Source of the DNA: Adiantum capillus-veneris
Lineage: Eukaryota; Streptophyta; Polypodiopsida; Polypodiales; Pteridaceae
Length of the DNA stretch: 64,000 nucleotides
Direction: 5' to 3'
Assembly: GCA_014529385.2 (NCBI GenBank)
Contig: CM043958.1
Location: 76,085,169-76,149,168 of the forward strand
Position 1 is the first letter of the stretch; every line of letters starts with the position of its first letter. Shown here piece by piece: positions 13,501 to 25,447 of the stretch. The notes under the pieces are model-generated. The model worked only from the letters and a program-made list of their open reading frames with translations. It ran no database searches and was not told the origin of the DNA. The position numbers and the translations under genes are program-made.

Positions 13501-13801
13501 ATCACCAAACTACAGAAAACTCTTGATTCAATATTGGGCACCTTGCGCGAGAAAAAGTGGGATGACAGATAGTCAAGCTTACAGTAATTGTTGGAAGGGT
13601 TATTGGGCTGTCAACTATAAGGACCCACAAGTGTGGGAAACTATAGATGCAATTGTTTGGTCCTGGAGACCCAACAAAGAAGGACCATTTTCTAGAATAA
13701 AGATTCCAGAAAGACATGCTCTAAAAGCCAAAGAAGGCCTCACTCGTGCACATCAGCCACACTTGGATCAAAGTTCAGATATGGTATCAAATGTGGAGTA
13801 G
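10574..13801 (+). CDS. Large DUF7869-like protein, possibly transposase-derived
   Basis: An uninterrupted 1075-codon ORF, the only long intact gene in the window. Visible features are a Cys-rich cluster (CIDCCAQKCC) near residues 274-285, and a CX2C pair (KCNICSS) near residue 468 followed by a charged helical stretch. A conserved-looking core follows with DNCAGENKN near residue 672 and GHTHEDID near residue 705, then aromatic-rich C-terminal sequence (WAPC, YWAV, WSWRP). The DNC...ENKN and GHTHxDxD signatures match what I know of the DUF7869 family, found in mosses, ferns, algae and some animals and often multicopy. Its function is not established. The spaced Asp residues and multicopy habit make a nuclease or transposase ancestry plausible, but that is inference. 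A splice-acceptor-like ttacag ends 2 bp before the ATG, so an upstream exon may exist. Neighbours are satellite DNA upstream and simple repeats downstream. I found no terminal inverted repeats. Confidence 0.75.
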   Translation: MDFESGEKVHMILDNEIVGIGCVCRIDPDSTCGGTKIGLGNVSILVEECLKDVVLPFPTMDTSSLQGSLWSSVRWSKLLLKSFVLNGNLIDPHESYNGDEEHDHSDPLVTDAIPMTSPEFEAMIRESWRNQRVLLKDDTMMQTMNEGTILYVFPHDYVNFQELGPDCVGVGIERENASIDDVVEVGSITLLKWPIKQTIMLNGSPLQRFVPVDGMHATYEDESNDGNVGKKLDGSNVVQLSRKRRYTFMNRTQKSKAAPASTFYLSNKSIQRVSCIDCCAQKCCQFADRDMVTRLRQQFWGESQKSRTNYVYDVLSICYQKDEKSRYQFRLNGSIVCCRAWYELHGIPKTSFYRYKENFENGVRQYVHGNTCTLRRGLQHTSLARALLNEFVENNSEKMPHRSRTLLDGSRETQLVIPSTYKQVDILCEINTTLDQMGYEKKLSQSSFGRIWNKEYPHVTLTKTSEFSKCNICSSIKARLEAKPSLEERDLLLREREVHMAQQKSCRSLYYVWHTYSETQPQKYVCIIHDKMDQKKTAIPRLRIVPKGVDSGYNLQVALIGMITHGQGEGHYGHFVLNGLWPADPNLTIGSIANCLHNLERIDKHPLGDLVTNGLPRSNISLLHALNSRDALDYHNLSDGKEPIVQSSEIAEEELGSTFRRLPENLLLQLDNCAGENKNRYLFAYLSMLVARGVFKTIQLGFLMVGHTHEDIDAMFSRFSEKLRVTQTYTLPHLMDTLRNSSSSSPALFFLTKIPDFKQYCDSYLCDGQDILVGHSKPLQFRFFIQDETPMMQYKAHVGVSSWSGSIRLWKTDTEGKPMLPHGDPPLVQMAEYIKAHEEVILGLKNYIKFWKNLGNGSSIPRYYRPVIDYWSKVIEEIGKAIISEGVLYEMFWPKTQEYSHLQSTTMNLQQGAERFLGLEELNDHFCGPQRDNPREEFDPMSDVHQGDFLMLVPSDTEIYPVWLAMALSDIDNEPTSPNYRKLLIQYWAPCARKSGMTDSQAYSNCWKGYWAVNYKDPQVWETIDAIVWSWRPNKEGPFSRIKIPERHALKAKEGLTRAHQPHLDQSSDMVSNVE

Positions 13802-14100
13802 AATTATGTGGAGCTTCTATTGTGACTATACTAGTCAATTTGTAAACAAAATCTTTTTTGTATCTTCCTTTGTTTTATGTAATTTATAGTTATTATTCAA
13901 ATCCATGTGTTGTACATCCTCTTGACTTTTGGTGTTTATCAACACCACAATCCTATGAGATTTTCACTTTATTTACTAGCCACACACCTCAATTTTTCCC
14001 ACTTTAAGTGGAAAATTCCCAAATTACATGAATTCGGTCGATTTGGAGATTCCCATAATGTGAGAATTTTACCAAAATACCTAATATGGTCTTGTTTTAA
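13802..14100 (+). other. 3' flank of the DUF7869-like gene
   Basis: AT-rich sequence following the stop codon. No clear polyadenylation signal or other feature could be assigned. The satellite 18-mer is absent here on either strand. Confidence 0.5.
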
Positions 14101-14960
14101 AAAATTACTCTAAAGAGGCACTCCTACATTCTTTCTTAAAGTTCTCAAAAAAGTGACACCTCCACGTGTCGCAAGGAAACATGTTGTCCCCTCCCCTCCC
14201 CTCCCCCATCAAGTCATGGATTGTTGCAATCAGTGTGTGTGTGTACGCTTGCACAAGAGAGACACTAAGGAGAACTCAAAGTTTGAGTATGTTTCTATGA
14301 ATGTATTAGTTTAAGTGTGCCTCATAGAAAAAAGGTAGATTTTTCTCTTTAAAGTTCTCAAAAAAATGACACCTCCCTCGTGTCGCAAGCAAACATGTTG
14401 TCCCCTCCCCTCCCCGATTAAGTCATGGATTGTTGCGATCATTGTGTGTACGCATGCATGCACAAGAGATACACTAAGGAAAAGTGAAAGGTTAAGTATG
14501 TTTCTATGAATGTATCAGCTTAAATGTGCCTCATAGAAAAAAGGTAAATTTGAGGAGAATTTTTCTCTTCAATGGAAAGTCTACTTTAAAAGATATATTG
14601 GGTTTTTTTTTCATGGAATTTTTTTCAAGACCACTATCGATATTATATTAAAAAATTGTACATTTTTTAAGTTAAAATTTTTAAAAAATTACTCTAAAGA
14701 GGTACTCCTACACTCTTTCTTAAATTTCTCAAAAAATTGACACCTCCACATCTCGGGAGCAAGTGTGTTGTCCCATCCCCTCCCCCACCAAGTCTTTGAT
14801 TGTTGCAATTAGTGTGTGTACGCACACGTGCACAAGAGAGTCACTAAGAAAAACACAAAAGGTTGTGCATGTCTATACAAATAGAGGGGGTTCACTTGCC
14901 ATTGCCAGATTTGAGAAAAGTGCATCTGCTTGTGTGAACTGTCTTCTAAAAAACTAGCTA
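14101..14960. repeat. Three diverged direct repeats
   Basis: A unit beginning attactctaaagag, followed by cttaaagttctcaaaa, then tgacacctcc, a tgttgtcccctcccctcc pyrimidine run, an agtcatggattgttgcaat-like phrase and a cacaagaga phrase. It recurs at about 14103, 14350 and 14687. The copies have diverged by substitutions and small indels. Confidence 0.8.
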
Positions 14961-14988
14961 GGCCGCTGCCAAAACATGTCCGTGCACA

Positions 14989-14989
14989 C

Positions 14990-15064
<75 letters not shown>
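14989..15064. repeat. Compound microsatellite (GT)n(GA)n
   Basis: A GT run directly followed by a long GA run. Confidence 0.97.
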
Positions 15065-15070
<6 letters not shown>

Positions 15071-15168
15071 CATGGACATTAATTTTCAACAACTGCTCAT
15101 ATTAAGCATTCTCAATTTTTACTAAAAGATGATTGACGGGTTTTCCTTGCAATGGGACAGCGGGTCAG

Positions 15169-16922
<1,754 letters not shown>

Positions 16923-16927
16923 ACGCC
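16923..16927. repeat. Target-site duplication, left copy
   Basis: ACGCC, matching ATGCC at 36626-36630 apart from a C-to-T change at a CpG. Confidence 0.75.
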
Positions 16928-17849
16928 TGTTGGACGGATATGCCGCGATGGACGTCAGCACAGCAAGAACTTACCTAGCATGTAATGTCAGCTACGGATG
17001 AAGCTCGACCCGCAGGCGCGTGGAAGCAAGAATAAGGTGTCAACCTACACTCGACCGACTCCTAACTAATTCCTACAGAGGTCTCTACCAATTGTCTAAG
17101 TCACAGCCTTCAAGAGTGCATAAAAGGAAACTTCCTACAACGCTTTCTAGAGCCGAACACCCATCAAACAATCTCGAAACACCATAGAACTTGAAGGAGA
17201 CCCTACTAATACCAATAGTTCGCTCTCCCTAAGGTCTATGAACCAAAATCCCAACCCAAAACACCTGGTGCAGAAACACGTAGGATGTCTGGCTGAAATC
17301 TGCAGGTCTTTGTTTCCGAAATCTAAAGTTCCTAATGTGTAGTTCTACTCAATGTGAACGTGTGGATATGCTGCAATGCAAAATCGGACAACGTATGCTC
17401 ACCCAAACAACCGATGAAGCTCGTAGAAGGAGCTCGCAAAACCGGACTGTATGCGCGCAATGTAGGTATCGATGCGTAGCTCTTGCCGGGGGCAACACGC
17501 TGCACTTCTTTGCACTAGATTCCGACCACCGAAGCACACGTAGCATCAAGATGAAGCTCACACTCAGTACGCTCACTCACAGACTTCAAAACTTGTTTTA
17601 AAATGACAAAAGGGGTTTTTCTATTAAGGTCAAAAAGTGGTATATACACCTTACAATTTCTCAAACCCTAAAGTTCCAAAATCAACCATCTACTCAATCT
17701 AACTATCAAAACTGGGATACAATCTGGAAACTTCTATAAGTCCCAATAATTATAAGGTGAAAAATCAGGTTGTCCTCAATGAATGAATAATTACAAAAAA
17801 TAATAATCCTCCGGGTAGTTACTGCCGTGGGTGTGTCCAGCTTCTAACA
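16928..17849 (-). repeat. Ty3/gypsy LTR, 3' copy by transcription
   Basis: 922 bp, starts TGTTGGACGG and ends CTTCTAACA on the plus strand. It matches 35688-36625 along its length with roughly 5% substitutions in the parts I compared by eye. It contains the half-palindrome ACGTAGGATGTCT near 17279 and a TATATA-containing stretch at 17640-17646. Confidence 0.95.
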
Positions 17850-17865
17850 CTTCCCCCCTCCTTGA
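17850..17865 (-). promoter_or_regulatory. Polypurine tract of the Ty3/gypsy element
   Basis: The plus strand reads cttcccccctcctt directly beside the LTR. On the transcribed strand this is aaggaggggggaag, the expected plus-strand primer just upstream of the 3' LTR. Confidence 0.85.
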
Positions 17866-18507
17866 TCATGTCATCCCCGACATGGCCTTGATCTGCTACT
17901 TCAACATGGACATGAGCAAGGATACAGGGTAGTTCAATATAGGGAAGAAGCCTTGAACTATCCTGTATAGAAGCCTTGATTTTGCAAAGAAGCCAACCCA
18001 CTTGGCTGAACTACCCTGTATAGAATGCTTCTTCAAAATCCTGGAGGTGATAGGATGGTAGAAACATGATCCTTTGATATAGCGCATGTATCACCTCCTT
18101 GGAAGGCTGACCTGATAGATCATAGGCGCATCTGTATGTATCCTAGAAGAAGAATATGTTGTCGGTCACCTGGCTTGGCTTGAAGGTCTCGAACACTGCT
18201 AAGATGGTTCTGCAAATTTTCCTCATCATAATGCATTTAAGGTCAGGTAAGCCAATGAACAACTTTATGGCGCCCGTTAGGGTTTTCACAATGTATTGGA
18301 CACTATTCTCTCACCTGACTTCACGCCCGGCAACTTTGGGTAGTTCAGCTAAGTGGGTTGGCTTCTTTGCAAAACTTCTTGTGCCTTCCACATCCTAACC
18401 CTTGGCAGAGGACAGAAGCTGAGGTTGTCTCTAATATTTTTAGGTGCCTCTACCAAGTGGATTAGGTATTGTGGGTACTTTGCAAGCCAAGCCTTCCTCC
18501 ACTTTGG

Positions 18508-21366
18508 CTAAGAATCCACAATAAGCTTAACTCCTTCTAACTTTGAGGTGTCTTCATTGTAGAGAGGTATAGCTGGCTCTTCTCTGATCCGTTTGTTTAT
18601 CGTAGCTGCTTCATATTTCAGCAATGGATATGGGAGAGAGGGTTGGAGCCACTCGCGCCTGAGATTGCTGGCGTCGATCTTCTGAATGGTCATAAATTTG
18701 AAGACCCTCTGCTCCCACTCCAAGGTTTCCTTCGTGGTTTCTCTCAGCTCTTCTTCTATTGCCTTGTGCAATTTTTCCTCCTCTTCTTGTGTTAGATCCT
18801 GTGGCTCTGGAGAGGATCCTGCTATGATTTCCTCTTGCATAGGTGTGTCCACAAGATCTGCCACATTTTCGAGGTCGATGCCCTCATTGGTAGCTGGCCC
18901 TGAGATTTCTGCCTCTCCTCCTTGTTGGCCTTTCAACTCCTCAATTTGCTTGAGGAGTGTTTTCTTTTTCGCTTCTGCTTCTCCGCCCATATTCACGAGG
19001 AGGTCATTAATTTCAGCGTTTACTCTTTCCACCTCCTTGAGCTTTATCTTTATGCTTTCCACTTCTTCTTGCAGGGCTTTTTGGCCCTTCTCCATTCTTG
19101 TTTGCATTACTATAGAACCTTCAGCCATCATCAATCTCTTCTTTTTCTCGAGAGTCAGCTCCTTCTGAAGTTCCTGCATTTGCGCTTCATATAGTTGACT
19201 CTCAGAAATGATTTGAGTCGAGCTCGTAGCTCTGACTGTAGCAGGTGATGCTTGTAGCCTTTGGATGGTTTGATCTTTGACTTTTAGTTGGTCCTTGAGC
19301 TCAAGGACTTCATCCAGGCTTGCTTCTTGTTCTATCTCTGCTCTCTCCGTGGCATTCCTCATGGCCTCTACTTCTTTCGTTTCTTCTGACAGCTGTAGCG
19401 TCAGATTATCTCATTTTTTTTCGACATCTCGCAATGACTTGCTGAGCTGCTGACACTCTTCTTCAACTGCTTGTATTTTTTTTGCTGCTCCCTCATTTGC
19501 GTCTTCCAGTGCTTGGCAGTTTTGCAGAGCCCTTGCCAAGCTGGCTTGGAGGTCAGCTTCTCTCTCCTTTTGCCCTTGGCTTTGTGCCTGCAGAGAATCC
19601 CTTTCCATTTTGATCTTTTCTTCGGTGGCTTTGAGAGTTATCATCTCTTTCTCTGAAGCCATGGATTGTGCCCTCAATCGGGCTAGCTTTGTCATCACCA
19701 CGTCCCAGTCATCATTGGAGGGCGGGTGCAGGTCTACCGTGTCTGTAGCAATTTCCTTTAGCTCCACTAGCCTGATGCCTTGCATCAGTTCTTTAGGCCC
19801 TGTCCTCACCAAGATGAATGCGACTGTGGCGGCTTCTTCCTTCATATAGCCTGCAGCTAGCAGGTCCAAAAAAGCATAGTAAGCATCATCTTATCCTTTT
19901 TTCTCAGTTTCAGGCTTGGCCTCTTCTTTTGGCTCAGGTTCTTGTCTTTGCTCTTGCTCGTCTGCTTGCCTTTCTTCTTGTTTGTCCTTAGCCTCCTTAT
20001 CTTCTTGTGGAGGGCTGCTAGGAGGTGCTGAGGGCGGTGGTGATGGCTGTGGGCTGGGTTTAGGGCTATCTATTAAAGAGGCAGGTTTCCCCTTTAACTC
20101 CCTGTTTGCTTTTGTTTTTATTTCTCTTTCCTAGATCTCTTGTTCATCTAGCAGTTTCTGCCTTATCTGTTGTACTTCCTCCTTTGTGAAAGGGACATGA
20201 GGAATGTTTTCTACCGCTGCATCAAGAATCTCAAAATTCTTGATATACTCTTCAAAATGGTCCCTTTGCACTCTTCTGGATGATCCGGACATAGACTCAA
20301 GAGATGGCTTCCAGAGTTCGTTTAAATCATCCTTGAGGGCTCTCTCTGCTCGAAAACTCTTCATCAGCCTCTCTAGTCTTTCCGCTTTTTGTAACCTTGT
20401 CTCTTTGGCCGGCACTTGAGCAAACTCCTTCTTTCCATTCTTCGGCTCTGGTTGCTCCTCTTCAACTGGCTCTAGCCGTCTTTTCAACCTCGTAGCCACC
20501 CTTGGTGCCCTTTGCGGCTCATCTTCCTTGTCTTCTTTTACTCTCAGCCAATCATTCTGAGAAGGGGGGTCAGGCCACCTTCCTTTAGCGTGTAGTGCCC
20601 CATAAACCACCTTGGTGATCAGTTCTCCTGGCACTATATAGGTTGGCTTTTTGTTGCCCATCTTTACTAAGGTATCATGTATATATGCTGCATAGTTGAT
20701 TATCTTTGGGGTGCCTTTTGTCATTGCCCAAGTGAACATTGTGGCAATTGCACCTGGCGGCATCCTGTACTTCTGTGGCCTTTTTGTGCACATGTGGAAG
20801 TACTGGTTGTACAACTGGCTCATGATTGCCACCTTTCGGTTGGCAATGTCTTCAAAGGTGTAATTTGCCTTTTTCTCTTTGTACACCTTGACTTCATCCC
20901 TTCTTTTTGTTACACTGTCTCCCTCATTGGAGAGGTCTAGTGCATGGGCTACAACCCGCTCAGTGATTATTATCTTTGTATCTAGTCTGCCTTGTAAGTC
21001 TGTTACCTTAGCCACTCCATCCTTGTTGATGCTTGTTACAAACTCCCAGACTCTTTTGATGTCCACTCTTGCCGGTATTGCTTCGAAGTAGTTGTGGAGA
21101 TCAATATTCTCCAAGTAGCCGTCCATCTTGCTTCGTACAAACTCATTGAGTTCTCTCGGCAGCATTGGTAGCTCTATGACATTACCTTCATTGTCTTCGA
21201 ACACTCCCTGGTAGATCTTTAGGTCGTTGGACTCTAACAAATCCTCTTGTATCCAGGTGCTGGTGGGCTTTAGTGTTCCTTCTAGAATGAAAAAGGGTTC
21301 CACTTCATCTAGATAATCTTTGATGGTCATTCTTTTCTTTTTTTCCGGTGACTTCGAGGCTGCCAT
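18508..21366 (-). pseudogene. 953-codon accessory ORF of the Ty3/gypsy element, three in-frame stops
   Basis: Reading from the ATG at 21366, one frame runs to 18508, broken only by TAG at 20131, TAA at 19891 and TGA at 19411. The first ~260 residues form a globular part that resembles the plant-transposon-associated domain common in plant retroelement ORFs (moderate confidence). Next come a charged region, then a Pro/Ser-rich linker (codons just after 20131, around 20000-20070), a Glu/Lys/Gln-rich stretch, and a long heptad-like coiled coil (19870-18800). The C-terminus is acidic. It occupies the position of env-like ORFs in Athila-type elements, but I see no signal peptide or transmembrane segment. 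It may be structural or gag-like. Three stops in nearly a thousand codons suggest a once-maintained single protein. Confidence 0.7.
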
Positions 21367-21531
21367 AGATCCTATTGCACTCAGTAGTCCAAAGTTAGCG
21401 TTTTTTCCGTATTAGCTGTGAAACTGAGTTTTACGTATCCAAATGACTTGAAAATTGAAAATAAAGCTTAAAAGGAACTTGTGAAGCTGTGCATGTGCTC
21501 ATAGTGCAAATCTGGCCAAAAATTTCCATCT

Positions 21532-21555
21532 AGACATCCTACGCGTAGGATATCT
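21532..21555. repeat. 24-bp palindrome, copy 1
   Basis: Arms AGACATCCTACG and CGTAGGATATCT, with one mismatch to the perfect form. Confidence 0.9.
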
Positions 21556-21815
21556 TTTTCATCAGAATTGGTTCATACTTGACGTGCAGGTAGTGTAAGG
21601 CTCATGGAACATGGCTATATGCTTGGATTTGGATTTGGATATGAAAAAGTGGATTTTTGGGCTGATTCAGGCTTTAGGTCACAATTTGGGTAGAATGTCC
21701 ATCATAGGTACCAATTGATGTCCAAATGGGTTGAAAATTGGTATATGGGCTCATTGCACCATGGTATTGGCTCCCATGATGTCATTCTTTGCACAGAAGG
21801 CTAAATTTATGGTGG

Positions 21816-21839
21816 ATACATCCTACGTGTAGGATGTCT
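21816..21839. repeat. 24-bp palindrome, copy 2
   Basis: Arms ATACATCCTACG and TGTAGGATGTCT, with two mismatches to the perfect form. Confidence 0.85.
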
Positions 21840-22100
21840 TTTTCATCAAAATGACATGAAACTTGTTCTGTGGGTTGTCCTTCGCTTATGGAACATGGCC
21901 ATGTTCTTGGATTTGAATTTGGACAAGATTTGATACTTGTAAGGCTCTGTGAGGTGTTTTTGGGCTCAAAAAGTGTATCTTGAGGGTGTTGGGGGTCAAA
22001 CGTGATTAGAATGGCTTCAAACTTGATATATGGGCTCCTCATGATGAGGTGATTGGATCTGGAATGATAAATCATCCCTTGCATGCCAAAAAGGTCAAAT

Positions 22101-22124
22101 AGACATCCTACACATAGGATGTCT
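22101..22124. repeat. 24-bp palindrome, copy 3
   Basis: Arms AGACATCCTACA and CATAGGATGTCT. The outer ten bases of each arm still pair. Confidence 0.9.
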
Positions 22125-22385
22125 ATTTTATCATTTTTTCTCTCTGACCACACAAATTGTTTGCTGATGTGTTGGTGAATGTGTTGTGCAAGTTTCAGTG
22201 GATTTGGACAAGATTTGGTAGATCAATGGCCCATTATTGCCTCTATGCCCTAACTTTGCGTTTTTCCATGCATATGAGGTCAAATTTGGTCCAAATGTGA
22301 TGAAACTTGGTGTATAGGTTGTAAATGTTATTCAGAACATGTGCATGATAAAAAATGTTGGAGCTTGTGCCAAAAAGTACCCTTG

Positions 22386-22409
22386 AGACATCCTATGCGT
22401 AGGATGTCT
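22386..22409. repeat. 24-bp palindrome, copy 4
   Basis: Arms AGACATCCTATG and CGTAGGATGTCT, with one change from the perfect form. Confidence 0.9.
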
Positions 22410-24265
22410 CCTGGTGATTTTTTCAGTGCTGGTGCTCCCAGTGCTTGCCCTTTGCCCTCCTAAGTCCCTTTTGAGCCTAATTTCAATAAAAAAGTCAAAT
22501 GGATAGAGTATAACTCCCTATGTGGACTTCAGAGCCGTTTTCTGACTTTTGGAGTGCTTTTTGGCGATGAAATTTCTTGATGTTGGTCTCCATAGCTTCC
22601 CGATCCCTTGGGGATCCTTCCGTATGGTTTTTGTCGACTTTGGCTTCACCGGAGCTCCATTTGGCAATTTGTCGCTCTAGAAGCACCCGTGGTTGCATTT
22701 ACATACCTTTGATGATTTGTGGTGGTCTACCACCATAGGACTTGGTTGTTGATTGTCTAGGAAAGCCGCTCGTGAAGTTTGGTGGCAAACGGACTTGCGG
22801 TTTGGCCGCAAGTGCAATTTGAGGCTTTGTGTGTCTGATGCCATTTCTGAAGTTTAGTGCCGCTTCGAGTCACATTTTGGTCATGCAGGTCATATAGACT
22901 TGTCGAGCATATCGAGATGCTCCTACCCATGAATGTTGATAGCATTTGGTCGCCGTTTCGCCAATTTCCATTTGGTGGCCTCTTGCGGGTTTCTGGGAAT
23001 TAGGGTTTTTCCCAATGGTTTCCTACTGCCTTTGGCTATCCAGGACTGGTCTCCGAGAATAGGGTAAGCTGCCGATGAAGTCTTGTTACTTTCGGGTTGG
23101 CCGTTAGGCCGCCGTCTCTACTTGTAGGTCTCTACCGCCCGCTTTGTGTGTGACCCCTATGCTAGTTTTTGCGACATAATGACAAACATGCGCGAAAATC
23201 TCAAGGTGGTGAGACTACCTCTCATGTCTGGAGCTCGTCGGGTAGTTATGCACGTCGTAGAAGCTACTGGAAGGTCAATCCGCTCTAGGTGACAGAAGCT
23301 CTCTCCACAAAGTCAATAGTGAGAATGAGCTAAAAATGGGGTGAAATTTTCTTATAATGGAGGTCCTCGAACCACTTTTCATGAAATTTGACATGTGCTC
23401 CTATCTTCTTGCGAGATGCGGTTTAGGCTCAAAAATTTCTTGATTTGGACTCCATTTGCTCTGTTTACCAGAATTTTGGCATTTCGATCAAAACCTGGCC
23501 AAAACACGCTTTCCGCTCCAGTCTCATAATTGCACCCCCATTGTACCATAGGTTGTCCTATAGTCACTGATCATCCCCATATTTTTTGTTTTTCATTACG
23601 ACTGTTTTTCACCTGATTTTTGTATTTTTAAAGTTTTTATGCCGAAAATTAGCAAAATTAAAAGAAAAATAGCAAATCAAACCCAAAAGAATCCCCAAAA
23701 ATCATAATAAATCACGAACATCACCGCAAGACATTATATACACTCACATGTAATTTTTATGGCCGGATTTCTCTGTTTTACCAATATTTTGCCTGAAAAA
23801 ATGGCTATTTCTACTTATATCCACACACCTAGGGGCTTGATTTGGCGTTTGGCCCCATATACCTGTAGCTTCATGCTGTATAAGGGCATATGTACTTGGG
23901 TTACTCTAGAAAATTTCACAATCAAACAACAACCCTAAAAATAGTCGAAAATCATGCCCTTTTTTGCTGTTTCTATTATTGGTTCCGCATTTGAGAGTGC
24001 CTCTAGAATGCATCCCCCCCTCCTACCTGGAGTCCTCCTGGACGACAAGGTTTCACCTCGGAGTATGTGTCGTGCATATTTTGAAAAAGTTGTGCTAATA
24101 CCTGGCCGATTAATGTGGCACTATTTTATGCATACTCTGTCAATGCATGGAAAAATTAATGTTGTGCAAAAGAAGGGAATAAGAAATATGCTTATTGGCA
24201 TTCGCCGTCGAGGTTTCCTGTTTTCTTTGCAAGTAACAGCTGTAACTCTACTGCTCTCTGTTTAA

Positions 24266-24883
24266 TTATTTTTTTGGCAAAAGGCAATTGCTTTGCCGAC
24301 ACTGTTGATGCAGTCGTAGCGGATTCGAAGGATAGAATTGGCTGGGCCGTATTGCCATTGCTTTCCATTGGTATTTTGTTTCTGCCGGTTTTTGTAGATG
24401 GTTTGGCACTTTCTTGTTTGCCACTAGTTTGTTTTTTATTGGCATCCACATAAGTCGGCTTTCCGTTTTGAAATGCAGTTTTCTGCTTTCCGTTGTTGCT
24501 TGTACTGAAGGGAGTTCCTTTTTCTTTTGCTTTGGTATCCAAATGTGAGTGACATTTGGGTTATGGCTAAGCATTTTCTTTGGGATCCATATCTGTTTTG
24601 TGCCTTTGGTTTGTGGTTGAACCGTCTGCTTTGTTGGAATCTTTTTGTTGCATTGTTGTTTGTCTGCCATGTCCTTTCTATCTTTCAGCATCCATACTTG
24701 TTTTCCTTGTTTTGGTAGCCTAGATCTTTGCAGTGTGGCCGGTGACTTCATCTGTCTATAATTATCATCGTTGGCTTTTAGCTGATTGTTGGTCTCGGGT
24801 ATCATGTTGTTCTTTAAGGGCATTCGTGCTTTTGGCCTTGTTCCCAGTGATTGCATGGCTTGCAGTTGATCATGTTGGTATTG
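24266..24883 (-). pseudogene. Accessory coding stretch with repeated Trp-Pro-Lys-type motif
   Basis: Open from the ATG at 24856 for 196 codons, in the same frame as the stretch upstream and separated from it by one TAG at 24884. The sequence is Lys/Gln/Asn-rich and low in hydrophobics. A motif recurs at Trp 55, 90, 106, 137 and (weaker) 164: KQVWMLK, KQIWIPK, THIWIPK, RLMWMPI and KYQWKAM. Similar W-x-P-K motifs occur in gag-like proteins of some plant retroelements, so a nucleic-acid-binding role is possible, but this is inference. It lies after the integrase, where gag sequence is not expected. Confidence 0.55.
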
Positions 24884-25447
24884 CTAAGCAAAATCTATCA
24901 CCTGTTGTTCATGTTCGTGCTGAATTTTGGCTGCCTTTGCTTTCCAATCTATTTGCACATTATTCGGTTTTTGCCAAGGTTGCCCCAGCATCATTGGGTG
25001 TTGTGTGCTTTCATCTGTCACCACATAGAATTTGTGTGGGTAAATATATTGATGTATCTGTACATGCAATATATTCCATCCCAATGTTTTCAACGCGTAT
25101 GATGTGCTACTTTCCAGCACTTGAGGAGTAGAATGAAGTTGACCTGTGACTTTAAGCTGTTGGTATAATCCGTTAGAGATCAAATTTGCTTGAGCACCCA
25201 AATCAAGCAATGCTGTCGATTCAACTTGATTGCTGCCCATTTTGACCGGAATTATTGGCTCCATTGTTTCCTCCTCCAACTTCGTCAGTCGAATGGCATT
25301 GATTCGCAATGGTGTTCCACTTTGTTGTTGTTGTCCCAGAAGTTGTCTTTTTGCAATGCGTTCTTGTGCTTCGGCTTGAGCTTCCTCCCGTACTCTCTGT
25401 TTTTCCTTCATTCTTTGTTTTCCTTGATGAATTTGTTGGAGCATCTC
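24884..25447 (-). pseudogene. Second retropepsin-like domain, downstream of integrase
   Basis: In frame with pol, directly after its TAG (25448). A Gln/Glu/Arg-rich helical start is followed by a retropepsin-like fold signature: LLDLGAQANLIS, where DLG replaces the usual DSG or DTG active-site triplet, and later MLGQPW, matching the C-terminal ILG-type motif. The last third (DWKAKAAKI) is like the region after plant retropepsins. The element already has a protease between gag and RT (near 29900), so this is a duplicate or a captured fragment from another element. With Leu in place of Ser/Thr after the catalytic Asp it is probably inactive. Confidence 0.65.

Larger units (their letters stand above)
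21367..24190 (-). other. Non-coding 3' region of the Ty3/gypsy element with palindrome repeats
   Basis: No long frame on the minus strand. 21400-22450 is built of loosely repeated units of about 280-300 bp. Each contains a 24-bp palindrome and similar flanking phrases (tttttcatcagaat or tttttcatcaaaat, and a recurring aacatggc). 22450-24190 has no structure I recognise. Confidence 0.6.

Noticed and set aside
10574-13801. Complete DNA transposon around the DUF7869-like gene
   Set aside because: No terminal inverted repeats or target duplication found, and the upstream 18-mer has no counterpart downstream of the gene.
18508-21366. Envelope glycoprotein
   Set aside because: Right position but no signal peptide, glycoprotein-like Cys pattern or transmembrane segment could be seen.
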